Assembly: GCA_030770535.1 (NCBI GenBank)
Contig: JASVEC010000016.1
Location: 372,001 to 436,000, forward strand
Origin: Batkoa obscura
Lineage: Eukaryota; Entomophthoromycota; Entomophthoromycetes; Entomophthorales; Batkoaceae
DNA: 64,000 nt
Direction: 5' to 3'
This document shows positions 44,608 to 53,862 of the stretch, piece by piece (the first letter of the stretch is position 1; every line of letters starts with the position of its first letter). The notes under the pieces were generated by a model. The model searched no databases. It was not told where the DNA came from and saw only the letters and a program-made list of their open reading frames with translations. Made by a program: the position numbers and the translations under genes.

Positions 44608-45252
44608 TTAAACAATCAATTTTTTCCTGTCAACGGTACTATAATATGCAACTAAATTAGTGAATAAAGAGGGATAGATGACCCAGGCAAGAGCAAGATT
44701 ATGTAGAGAGAACCCTAATTCTAAACCAAAAAAGATATTGATTGTAAAGAGGCCAAGGATAGCATAGCCTGCTGTACGATGAATTCTAAAAATTTTAGTC
44801 AATGGTACCGAAAAATTAGATATTAATTTATAATGGTAAAGAGTAGCAACTAAACCAGCGGATAAAAATAGTATTAATATAGTTAAACCTAAGATGGCAT
44901 GTGGGGATTGAAAGTGTGCTTCTCCCCAACTTGATTTTTCAGTATAAATAACAATAAATGAAGTGATGAAACTTAATCCAGCTAACGTTTGAAATACTTG
45001 ATGTAAACGCTTGGATTTTAAACTGGATTCAACTTTAAGCACTAATATAGCTTGACTTGTAAAATAAAAACATAATATCATTAATGCAGGGTGTAAGTTA
45101 AAGGTATTATATCCATCTTTCCAAATTAAGTATTGAATAGAAGCTAATAAGATAGCTAAATTAATTTGAATGAAATAATAGGCTTTGCTTAACTTTAAAC
45201 TATTTTGAGTAGCTTGTGTATTTAATAAGTTGCTTTCTTCGTTAACACTCAT
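44608..45252 (-). CDS. Cytochrome b561-type transmembrane electron carrier, full heme ligand set
   Basis: 214 residues, single exon, six predicted transmembrane helices. The four heme-ligand histidines of the b561 core are all present: His54 in NLHPALM, His84 in KRLHQVFQ, His118 in SPHAILG and His158 in RIHRTAGY. In this family the first pairs with the third on one side of the membrane and the second with the fourth on the other. Members move electrons across a membrane, often from ascorbate or another reductant to ferric iron or monodehydroascorbate. The cytoplasmic N-terminus (1-23) is polar. Length fits CYB561D1/D2-like forms. A diverged paralog lies at 48884-49429. Confidence 0.88.
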   Translation of the reverse strand: MSVNEESNLLNTQATQNSLKLSKAYYFIQINLAILLASIQYLIWKDGYNTFNLHPALMILCFYFTSQAILVLKVESSLKSKRLHQVFQTLAGLSFITSFIVIYTEKSSWGEAHFQSPHAILGLTILILFLSAGLVATLYHYKLISNFSVPLTKIFRIHRTAGYAILGLFTINIFFGLELGFSLHNLALAWVIYPSLFTNLVAYYSTVDRKKLIV

Positions 45253-47040
45253 ATTCTTTTATTTAATAAAAATTAAATAAAATTAATCAAATGTTCTTTT
45301 AGCTTGTTTTATATACTTTGATTTTTTCGATTTTTATCACTAATGGGATTGATTATGGTATCATCTCTGATCGTAGAATCAATCTAATCTACATCAATTA
45401 TTTTTCGATTTTATTAAATAACTTAATATCTATTGGCCAATATAGATCATATGATTCAGTTCCGATTCATAGCAATTACTTTGAAACTAAGTTATAAAGC
45501 TTAAGCTATAGGATTCTTTGTATACACGTATTTATACATATTTTTACTACTTATACTGTAATACTCACCATAAGTTTAGCTTCTATATTTAATCATGTTA
45601 ATGAGACAGCTATTAAAATACTATCATGTAGTAAGAGAATATAATGTTTAACTTTATTATTAGACCAATATCACTAAGTCTCAATTTTGATTTATAATTT
45701 TGAAATTATTTCATTCAATTAATCATCCAATATTATAAAGCATAGTTTTAGACCTTAGTACTTCGAACAAAAAATGAAAATCATAAGACAATAAAAGATG
45801 TCTACCTATAGTAACTCCTGGTTTTATTTCATTTTATAACAGCTTTAAACTAAATACTATTAAAAGCGTATTTAGATAAAACTTGAAAAATAAAAAGCAA
45901 TAAATTCAAAATTTCAAGTCCTCGTGTAGTTAGCTATTAATTTTTATAAGTTGAAAGTGAGCTTTCAGCAGCTTAAAGAAAACTTTTCAATTTTAATTAT
46001 TAACACAACTTTAATTTAGAATTATAACTTCTATTTATTTTATAAACTTTGAAAATCCCAATTTTAATCTATTGGTTAAAATAATATAAGGAATTATATA
46101 AAAAGACTAATAACTAATGTAATTAAGCAAGCCTATTCTAAAAACAGAGTAATACAATAATAAAGATTTAATGTGATATAATAGAGAGTAAATAAAAATT
46201 ATACTATAGATTTAAAAATAAGTGATATAAAGAAAAGCACGGATTATAAAGCATCAAAAAGGTATCTATGATGGTCATATTAATCCATAGCATTAGGAAG
46301 GACCAAAATGGATAATACGGAGTGGTAAAGTATAATAACAATAAATGGGATGTAGATCATAATATGTATGGAATTAAAGAAATATAAGGTAAAGTGATAA
46401 AATAAGTATTATTTATATATAAATAAAGGCTATTTTAACTAAAAAGTATAGTATTTTACATTGTTTTTATACTTCTTTTTACTTAGTTATCTTTAGCATT
46501 TTGTTTAGCCTAATTTACTATAAATTTTTTATTAATAAAATATTATTACTCATACATGCTTATATTCAATTCTATTATATAGCTTCTAAGTGATTTAATA
46601 ATTGTATTAATCTAACACTATATCATTTTATATAAATTCATTGACTGGCTAAGGATACCATTGTTTATATTTATTTTTGAATATAAACTTTTTGTTAAAG
46701 AATTAATTTTATATAAAGAAAACTATTGAAAAAAACAAATTATTTTAGGTTCTAATCTTAAAAAGTCTAATTTTAGCATCATGATGATCTAAAGTCTAAT
46801 TAAAATTTTTATTATGAGGTGTGTAATTAGGAAAAAAACGTAAACTGTAAAATTAGTAGAAAAAGTAAAGGCAACATAAATTGATAAAACAAATCATAAA
46901 TAAAATAAACCAACTGTAAAATGAAGATCTGTAAATAAACAGTTTATTACCTAAACCATAAACACAAACTATTATATAAAAACATAAACATATATAAGGG
47001 AAGAACTCTACTTAAAAAATATTATTAAACCATCACTTCG
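45253..47040. other. Intergenic AT-rich region
   Basis: It lies between two divergent genes and holds both promoters. It has no MITE and no coding signal that I can see. Confidence 0.5.
46991..47000 (+). promoter_or_regulatory. TATA box
   Basis: TATATAAGGG lies about 45 bp before the ATG at 47041. Confidence 0.45.
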
Positions 47041-48255
47041 ATGAAATACCTTTTAGTTCTAGCATTATTAGTATTATATGAATCTGTCCCATTAACGGGT
47101 ACCAGTAGCTCAAACAGTCAGGGTGGTGGTGAGCAGCTCTTACTTGGACAGAATAAGTTTCCAGTAGTGAATTTTGGAGGAAGTTTATTGAGGGGTGGTA
47201 AAGGTGATAAAGGCGGTAATTTAGGGCTCAATAAACTCAATGGTGCTAGTCCAAATGGAAATTTAGGAATAAATAAAATTGATGGTAATGGAGATGATCT
47301 ACTTGATATTGATGTTTCTATTCCAAAAACTGTTAATCGTAAGATAAGATACAAAAAAGGCAGTTCTAGACCAAGAATTATCGAAGATATTGAAGTGGAT
47401 GCTGCTAAGGATAGAAAGGGACCTACTGAGGAATTGGATGATTTTATACTTCCAGACGAGCTCGAACTACCTTTGTCTGATTTAATGCCTGAGGATAAGG
47501 AGAAGAAACCAGAGGAAGAAGACTCAAATATGGATATTATCAAAGAGCCACTACGTCCAATTAGGGACAACGAAAATATAAAACCTGTTAAAGATTTGGT
47601 TGAAAACCCTTCTCCAATGCCAGAAGCTGTTGACATTAAACAAAAATTCCCAAATCCTATACTCGTGTCTGAAGATAGGAGTCCAGATCCTAAACCAAAA
47701 GAGGATAAGCCAAAAGAAGATAAACCAAAAGAGGAGGACAAGTCAAAGGAGGAAGATTCAACCATAGATCTTATTAAAGAACCATCAGCTCCAATTAAGG
47801 ACAACGAAACTTTAAAGCCGGTTAAAGATTTAATTGAAGATCCTTCTCCAATCCCAGAAATTATCAATATCAAACAAAGGTTCCCAGATCCTGTACTTAT
47901 GTCTGAAGATATGAATTCAGAAAACAAACCAAAGTCTGAAACCCCTCCACCTGCTCCTCAAAACATTGATACTCCACAAAATACTGATACCCCACCTATT
48001 CCTCAGGATAAAAAATCAAGCTCCACTTTGGAAAATAGTAATCCAAGTTCTCAAGATTCTTCTTTGATTCCTCCACTACCTATCCTTGAAAAAACTAGAG
48101 ATACTTCATTGATACCACCATTTAGTAAAACTTTAGAGCCTGAGACTAAACCAAAGGAAGACAAACCAAAAGATCGTAAACTAGACAAGCCTAAGGGCAA
48201 GAGTTATAGAGATGAAGATAATTATTATTATGAAGAAGATGATTATTATAACTAA
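47041..48255 (+). CDS. Large secreted Pro/Lys/Glu-rich protein with 54-residue duplication and Tyr tail
   Basis: 404 residues, single exon. The signal peptide is MKYLLVLALLVLYESVPLTG. A Gly-rich stretch (about 45-90; GGKGDKGGNLGLNK, GNLGINK repeats) is followed by a basic patch (KIRYKKGSSRPR) and then acidic sequence. Two copies of a 54-residue block stand at about 160-213 and 238-291, sharing EED-S-x-DIIKEP, PIRDNE, KPVKDLVENPSP and IKQKFP; they are separated by KPKED repeats. The C-terminus is Pro/Ser-rich and ends in a Tyr/Asp/Glu tail (DNYYYEEDDYYN). It shares the overall plan of the genes at 41497 and 42802 but not their sequence. It is probably wall-associated or extracellular; no family is recognised. 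Confidence 0.75.
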   Translation: MKYLLVLALLVLYESVPLTGTSSSNSQGGGEQLLLGQNKFPVVNFGGSLLRGGKGDKGGNLGLNKLNGASPNGNLGINKIDGNGDDLLDIDVSIPKTVNRKIRYKKGSSRPRIIEDIEVDAAKDRKGPTEELDDFILPDELELPLSDLMPEDKEKKPEEEDSNMDIIKEPLRPIRDNENIKPVKDLVENPSPMPEAVDIKQKFPNPILVSEDRSPDPKPKEDKPKEDKPKEEDKSKEEDSTIDLIKEPSAPIKDNETLKPVKDLIEDPSPIPEIINIKQRFPDPVLMSEDMNSENKPKSETPPPAPQNIDTPQNTDTPPIPQDKKSSSTLENSNPSSQDSSLIPPLPILEKTRDTSLIPPFSKTLEPETKPKEDKPKDRKLDKPKGKSYRDEDNYYYEEDDYYN

Positions 48256-48883
48256 AAGATGATCATTAGAGTTTTAATTAATAAAATGCATTTATTTTTC
48301 ATAGTTTTTTTTATTCATTTGGTCGCTTTTCTTGTTAATAAGAGTATTACTAATATTTTCATTATTTACTACTATATCCTAATAATTATTTATTATTAAA
48401 TACTGACATTACCTTGAATACGCTACATCTTTAGAAAAATAATGTTACAATTAAGCTTCAAACTTTAATAGCCAAATATCCTTATCAAATATAAGGATAA
48501 ATTAATAACCCTTAACTTGACAAAAATTAAGTTTTCTCCACATAGGCTTGTTAATTAAACTTTTATTTAAATTGCAACCAATAATAAAACAAAAAATTGT
48601 TTTAGCCAATGATTTTCTAGGCTTAGCTTCCATCCCTGCTTTTTTAATGAGCTAGTTGATTAGATCAAAATTCTATATTTGATGAGATTCATCTTGATTG
48701 ATGATAATCAAAATACCAAAAAGTAAAATACACGTCATAAAATATTCCTATTGACAATAACACAACTAGGAATTAGGTATAAATAGAAAAGTAAATTAAG
48801 TTAAAATTTCGAGTTGAACATCTTTTAACTTTTAATTATAAATTCATCTCATTTATAACAATACCATTATTCAAAAATAAAAA
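48256..48883. other. Intergenic AT-rich region with promoter
   Basis: A TATA element (TATAAATAG, about 48779-48787) lies roughly 100 bp before the next ATG. Nothing else is seen. Confidence 0.5.
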
Positions 48884-49429
48884 ATGATACAAGTAACATC
48901 TGGTTTATTTTTAGTAGCAAGTCAATATCTCTTATTCACTAAAGGGTTTGTTAACTACTATTACTTAAGCCTCCAACTTTTAACTTACTTCTTAATCACT
49001 CAAGGTATCCTCGCATTGAAATTTACCCCAAACAAAAAGAAATCCACCCCAACCCATCAACTATTTCAAGTGCTATCTATTGTAAGCTATATTATTAGTA
49101 ATTATCTCAATGATAAGCCCCTTAACTCCAGCTACCCTGACTACAGTAAAACTATTTTATATAGTATGATTGGAGCTGCTGTCGCAGCTAACTTAAACAT
49201 GTATGTCTTATCTACTTTCATGAAAGATACGAAACTTGCTTGGAAAGGACATGGATTCTTTGGTTATTTAGTTTATGTGGCAGTTTCAATTAATACCATC
49301 TTAGGCCTTGAAGCTAATTTTGGTTTGACCCAATCATTTTTAGGTTGGTTTGTTGGTGCCACCTGGGCTGTTTCGTTAGCACTTACTGTCAACCCATTTA
49401 GTGGGGCAGTAAAAAGTAAGAGTAAATAA
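48884..49429 (+). CDS. Cytochrome b561-like paralog lacking one heme ligand pair
   Basis: 181 residues, single exon, five to six hydrophobic helices. It aligns along its length with the b561 at 44608-45252: FLITQGILALK with YFTSQAILVLK, THQLFQVL with LHQVFQTL, GHGFFGYL with IHRTAGYA, ILGLEANFGL with FFGLELGFSL. Of the four ligand histidines, the second (His58) and fourth (His123) remain. The first is replaced by Tyr27 in a Tyr-rich stretch and the third falls on Lys89 in a diverged segment (PDYSKTIL). The remaining two are the pair that binds the same heme in this family, so a one-heme protein is predicted. The N-terminal polar tail is missing. Codons are noticeably more C-rich than in the full paralog, hinting at good expression rather than decay. 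Confidence 0.8.
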   Translation: MIQVTSGLFLVASQYLLFTKGFVNYYYLSLQLLTYFLITQGILALKFTPNKKKSTPTHQLFQVLSIVSYIISNYLNDKPLNSSYPDYSKTILYSMIGAAVAANLNMYVLSTFMKDTKLAWKGHGFFGYLVYVAVSINTILGLEANFGLTQSFLGWFVGATWAVSLALTVNPFSGAVKSKSK

Positions 49430-49755
49430 AAAGAATTTGACTTTTGATTTTATGATGTTTTTTGCTAGTCTGTATGAATTTAAAACTCATAATATTATAA
49501 GTAAGACAAAAAATACTAATAATAATGCTATTAAACAATAAAATTAAGCTTCATTAATATACTAATTATAAAATATTCTTTAAAGCAATTAGAATAGCTA
49601 ATACCATTATTTAGATAAAAAATTAACAATCTCCGTAATGTCAAATAAAGATATAATATTTTTGAATTTACATTTTTATAACTTGTGATTCTATTGATAT
49701 TTTATCATATTTTGATAATTATTTACTACAGTGCCTGTTGATTTCAAAAACTATT

Positions 49756-49862
49756 ATATGGGGATGTCTTTTTTGGCTTCATCACTTTTTCCATCTTTTG
49801 AGCACTACTTAAGCGGAAAATTTATTAGTAAAATTCTTGAACACAAAAATACATCCCCATAT
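49756..49862 (-). mobile_element. 105-bp hairpin MITE, copy 25
   Basis: Ends ATATGGGGATG and CATCCCCATAT, complete on both sides; core TTGAGCACTACTTAAGCGG. Confidence 0.86.
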
Positions 49863-50198
49863 ATTATAACTTGTATATCGAATTTTATAATAGTTAGTGC
49901 TATCTCTTGTATTTTGTATTGTTATGATAAATATAATAAGTGTTTTTTCCAGCTATCTACTATCAATCCTAAAATAATTAACACATCTAATTTATCGTTG
50001 AGTGTTCTCAATTAATATGGATAACATAGATCATAAACTGGTTTTAATATATGACTTAGCTAATAATTTTAAATCTTTTTTTCGGTTTTATTACATATTT
50101 TATAAACTGTAAGCAACTACAGTACTACTTGTAGGCATGTATTTTCTGAAAACCTTTTACACTTCAATTCAAAATAAAAGCTACTTGGTTGCAAAATT

Positions 50199-50300
50199 AG
50201 TACAATGTATTTTTTTGTTTAGAAATTTTACTAGCAGTTTTTTCACCTCAAATAGTGCTTTAAAATGGAAAAAGTGATAAACCCAAAAATACATACTATA
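50199..50300 (+). mobile_element. 105-bp hairpin MITE, copy 26, degenerate ends
   Basis: The core CAAATAGTGCTTTAAAATGG is clear. The GGGG/CCCC tips are lost (TAGTACAATGT ... ACATACTATA). Confidence 0.68.
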
Positions 50301-50625
50301 CAAATAGTACTACCTACTATAGTGGTAAAAGTCATCTTTATTTTGAATTAAATTTAAAAAAATTACTTTGTTACTCAATTTAGTAATTAAACATTCTAAT
50401 TTGTCTTAAATAAAACTGAAAATAACGTTATATAATTTTAACTTATGTAAAAAGCTAATTTAAACAAGTAGATATCGTTTATTTATTTTTATGAATTGGA
50501 TAGTGATAGAAATAATATAGAAATTTAAGTGGAGAACAATTCTCTGTACTATCAACTCATTTTTTAATCAGGAACAAACTCTATTAATATAATTTAATAA
50601 CATAAATATTTAAAATTCTAAATTG

Positions 50626-50730
50626 ATATGAGGATGTATTTCTGTGTTTTGAATTTTATTATTAATTTTTCCGCTCAAATAGCGCTTAAAAGATGGAAAA
50701 AGTGATGAAGCTAAAAAAATACCCCCATAT
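50626..50730 (+). mobile_element. 105-bp hairpin MITE, copy 27
   Basis: Ends ATATGAGGATG and ACCCCCATAT; the core ATAGCGCTTAAAAGATGG is intact. Confidence 0.84.
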
Positions 50731-51187
50731 GCTTACTTTGGTACTAGCCTAGCACTTTGTTTAAATTCTAAGCTTAAAAAGTAAACAGTGGATAGAAAAA
50801 TTAAATAAAAAGAAACTTCTACATAAAATATCAATACTAGTTAAGTACTTAAAAAGGATAACTACAGGATTATATTGATATGTCGTTGATAAGCATAATG
50901 AAGAAGATAGTTAGATATGAAGAATACGTTTTAATGAAATAGCTCATCCACTATTAATTACTAATACTAATAAAAATCAAATTTCCTAAAAATCCCGTCA
51001 ATCTCAGTTACTTAAAATTTTGCTTCATTTTACATATCAGTTTTGATTAGCTAAAAGACTAAAAAGAGCAATCAAAAATATTTATACGTTATGAAATTAA
51101 AATCAACTATCAACAAAGGCAATCAAATAAATAGGCATAAAATTGAATCAAAGTCTCTCTTAAATATTATCTTTCCAATTATCAAAA

Positions 51188-51403
51188 ATGCAACTCCTTA
51201 TCCCTATCTGTTTACTCTTATCTACTATCACGGCGGTACCTTATGGTCTAGCTATCAACAGCCTTGCCGATTCTATTTTGCAAGGGAATAATGAGGCACA
51301 GAATGCTCGTGTGGTAAAAGCACAAGCTATTGATAACTCACCCGCCCCAAGGGTCTGTAATGGTGGTGATCGTGCCTTCGGATTCTGTACACCCGATAGC
51401 TAA
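51188..51403 (+). CDS. Small secreted peptide
   Basis: 71 residues, single exon. The signal peptide MQLLIPICLLLSTITA is cleaved near residue 16. The mature part is about 55 residues, with a single Cys pair near the C-terminus (VCNGGDRAFGFC) and end TPDS. A dibasic site is absent. Codon use is richer in G+C than the flanks, which supports a real gene. It could be a small effector-like or signalling peptide; no family is recognised. It stands alone between MITE-rich DNA and the acetyltransferase gene, with which it is convergent. Confidence 0.65.
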   Translation: MQLLIPICLLLSTITAVPYGLAINSLADSILQGNNEAQNARVVKAQAIDNSPAPRVCNGGDRAFGFCTPDS

Positions 51404-51848
51404 GAGTCAAAATGATTTCGTATTTTATTTATTCAGCATCTATTATTTATCATAATATAAGTATTCGTTAATTCTTTACTTTATATATTTTTTATTATTT
51501 TTGATTTTTGATTTCATTTGTAACAATATTTACCCTAACTAATTTTCTATTTCAAGACTTAAAAATTAAATAAATTATTAGTTTAAATGATAATTCAAAA
51601 AGACACCTGTATAAAAAAATAAAGCCCTATTGTTTTACAAATAAAATATATAATGTAAATCAATCGTATAACTGTATGTTAGGGAAGTAGTTAGAAATTA
51701 TCGCTGGAAGTCATCTAAGTTTAAACCGAGATTACTACAAAGATTATTAACCTTAGACTAGCGTTTTAATACTTAAAAATAATTTTCTAAGATATAAGCT
51801 CATTGCTACTGATGATTAAAATTCTGTAAGAAATGCTCTGTTATTAAT
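51404..51848. other. Short intergenic region
   Basis: AT-rich spacer between two convergent genes. I see nothing in it. Confidence 0.5.
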
Positions 51849-52880
51849 TTAAATACAGGTGTACCGCTCCACATTTTCCCAAACTGGGTACTCTTCTGGC
51901 TTTAACTTAGGAAACATGGCATAAGGTAGAGAAGTACTATCCTCCTTACAACTAAGTTGATTTTCAAAGGTTGACCCCTTAAATAAATTTGGCTCAATGT
52001 TCAGTCCGGATACTTTAACAAATCCAATCCTATTAGCAAACGAAACAATCTCTTCGAAAAGCTTTATTGTATGCTTTGATGTAGAGTTGCGAAGTATCAT
52101 AATTTCCTTATCTTCAATCTTATAGTTCAAAATAATAAACTCGTCTTCATATTTTAAGCCATAGGTGTCAAACTTGGGTAACTTGAAATTTTCAAAAAAT
52201 GCTTCACTCACAATCCAAAATCTTTGATATGTACAAAAGTTTGGCTCGATAACAAATAGACCAGTAGATGGAATCTTAGATAATTCCTTATTACTCAACT
52301 CTTTCTTCAAATTATCACAATCCCACGTACTAAGCTTTTGAATATCTTCCTTTTTCAGATAACTTACTTCTCCATCTTTTTCTTTAGCCTTCCCTTGCAC
52401 ATGAATCTCTAACTTAAAAGGTGCATACAATTTATATCCAAATCTTTCATAGTAACTCCCAACCGTCGAGAACAAGGCTGTTGCTACAAGCCCATTCTCG
52501 TTACTCATCCTATCCATAAGTTTTCTAAACATAGCATCTGCATACCCTTTCCTCCTTTTCGCTTCTGGAGTATATACTGCACTGACCGAGCGCACCTTAA
52601 TTGTATTAAAACCTGAAGTGGGACTCAGATAATAACCTGTACGCGTTATCGTTTCTAAGTGAGATAAAATGTTAACAGACTCTTTCTCGTCTTGATTGAT
52701 CAAAACCCAGGGTTCGATGTGTTGAAGGTTTTGAGGCAGTTGGGTCGTCTTTTTATAGATATCCAGGTAAAAGGCTGGGTCATTTACCTTTACCCAATGA
52801 TAGTGGCGGTCAAGTAACATCTGATTTAATTGTTCGGTGTTCGCTTTCTTTAATATTTGGCTACTATTGGTTAGAAGCAT
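51849..52880 (-). CDS. GNAT-family acetyltransferase, LYC1-like
   Basis: 343 residues, single exon. The N-terminal half is a GNAT fold: SAVYTPEAKRRKGYADAMF holds the acetyl-CoA pyrophosphate loop (RRKGYA, residues 109-114), and FSTVGSYYERFGYKLY (about 138-152) is the typical closing motif. The layout, with an N-terminal HYHWVK segment, a central GNAT and a second C-terminal domain of about 130 residues, matches the fungal LYC1 family. Yarrowia Lyc1 is a lysine N6-acetyltransferase that starts lysine catabolism. The C-terminal domain ends ENVERYTCI. Whether lysine is the substrate here is inferred from family layout only. Confidence 0.78.
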   Translation of the reverse strand: MLLTNSSQILKKANTEQLNQMLLDRHYHWVKVNDPAFYLDIYKKTTQLPQNLQHIEPWVLINQDEKESVNILSHLETITRTGYYLSPTSGFNTIKVRSVSAVYTPEAKRRKGYADAMFRKLMDRMSNENGLVATALFSTVGSYYERFGYKLYAPFKLEIHVQGKAKEKDGEVSYLKKEDIQKLSTWDCDNLKKELSNKELSKIPSTGLFVIEPNFCTYQRFWIVSEAFFENFKLPKFDTYGLKYEDEFIILNYKIEDKEIMILRNSTSKHTIKLFEEIVSFANRIGFVKVSGLNIEPNLFKGSTFENQLSCKEDSTSLPYAMFPKLKPEEYPVWENVERYTCI

Positions 52881-53862
52881 TGCTTGAATGTAGAGCTGGC
52901 TTTTATAGTGATTTTTTGAAAGTTGTTGGTTTTTAGTTAAGGGTTTATATACTTTTTATGATTTCTAAATAGTTCGTGAATATAAATGAAAAAGGACTGG
53001 ATCAACTGATTTAATTCTTGGTTATCTTGTGATAGTGTTCTTAAATAATCAATTGCTGTAGAACGCTATAATCTCTATTTATACCTTCAGAATTTAAATT
53101 TGGAACTTACTATTTGCCTTGAGTAAAATTTTTGCTGTATATATTAATTAAAGCTATTATAACTCTTTTAAGATTTTTTGCATAGGTTTTTGTAGTTGAA
53201 TTATTTTTATAATAGATTACGAAGCTTAGCTTCTATATTATTTGAATTTTAACAGGATTTTGTCTCTTATGTAATCAGTTAGTAGGCCATAAAAGAGTTG
53301 CAACAGTTATAAAAATATTTTTTGCCTACAGAAGCAATAAAACGTAATTTTCAAAATCACTCTATTTAGAAATGTTTCTTTCAAAGATAACTTAATTAGC
53401 TATTGAACTATTGGCTGTCTTAATTAAATAGCTGGTACTGTTATAGTAAAGAAATGAGAATTTGTTGATTCAAAAACAATTGTATGAATAGAGGATATTA
53501 AGAATTCAAGGTTTATAGTAAGTTAAAGGGGTATATGATCCTGTCTATAGCTATAATTAGTCTTTGAAAATTGAAATTTATGATTCAAAGCAAATTGTAA
53601 AGTTGAGGCTTTTTACTATTGTTAATAAAATAAATGACAAAGTGATCGGTTAAAAAAATAAATCAAGGGTTTCATTACAGCCAATGAAATAACTAGATTT
53701 TAAAAATTTGAGGTTAAGTACTAATAAAATTAAGTAGTTGGCAACTCCTTTTTTTTTCAAGTATTTGGCATTAGGAAAAAGGGACTTGAATTTTTTTTTA
53801 AAAATTGGCAATCACTAGTAACATCATTTAATACGAAAACTCACTACTTGAGAAAACAAAAA
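52881..53862. other. Divergent intergenic region
   Basis: It holds the promoters of the acetyltransferase and of topoisomerase I. It is AT-rich with no other feature that I can see. Confidence 0.5.

Larger units (their letters stand above)
49430..51187. other. Intergenic region with three MITEs
   Basis: It holds 105-bp repeats at 49756-49862, 50199-50300 (degenerate ends) and 50626-50730. No gene is supported. Confidence 0.55.

Noticed and set aside
47118-47927. Reverse-strand frame of 269 codons, Ser/Leu/Gly-rich
   Set aside because: It lies wholly inside the secreted protein gene at 47041-48255, has no start context or domain, and owes its openness to that gene's codon bias.
51091-51291. 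66-codon frame overlapping the small secreted peptide gene
   Set aside because: The overlapping frame at 51188 has a clear signal peptide and coding-like composition; this one has neither.
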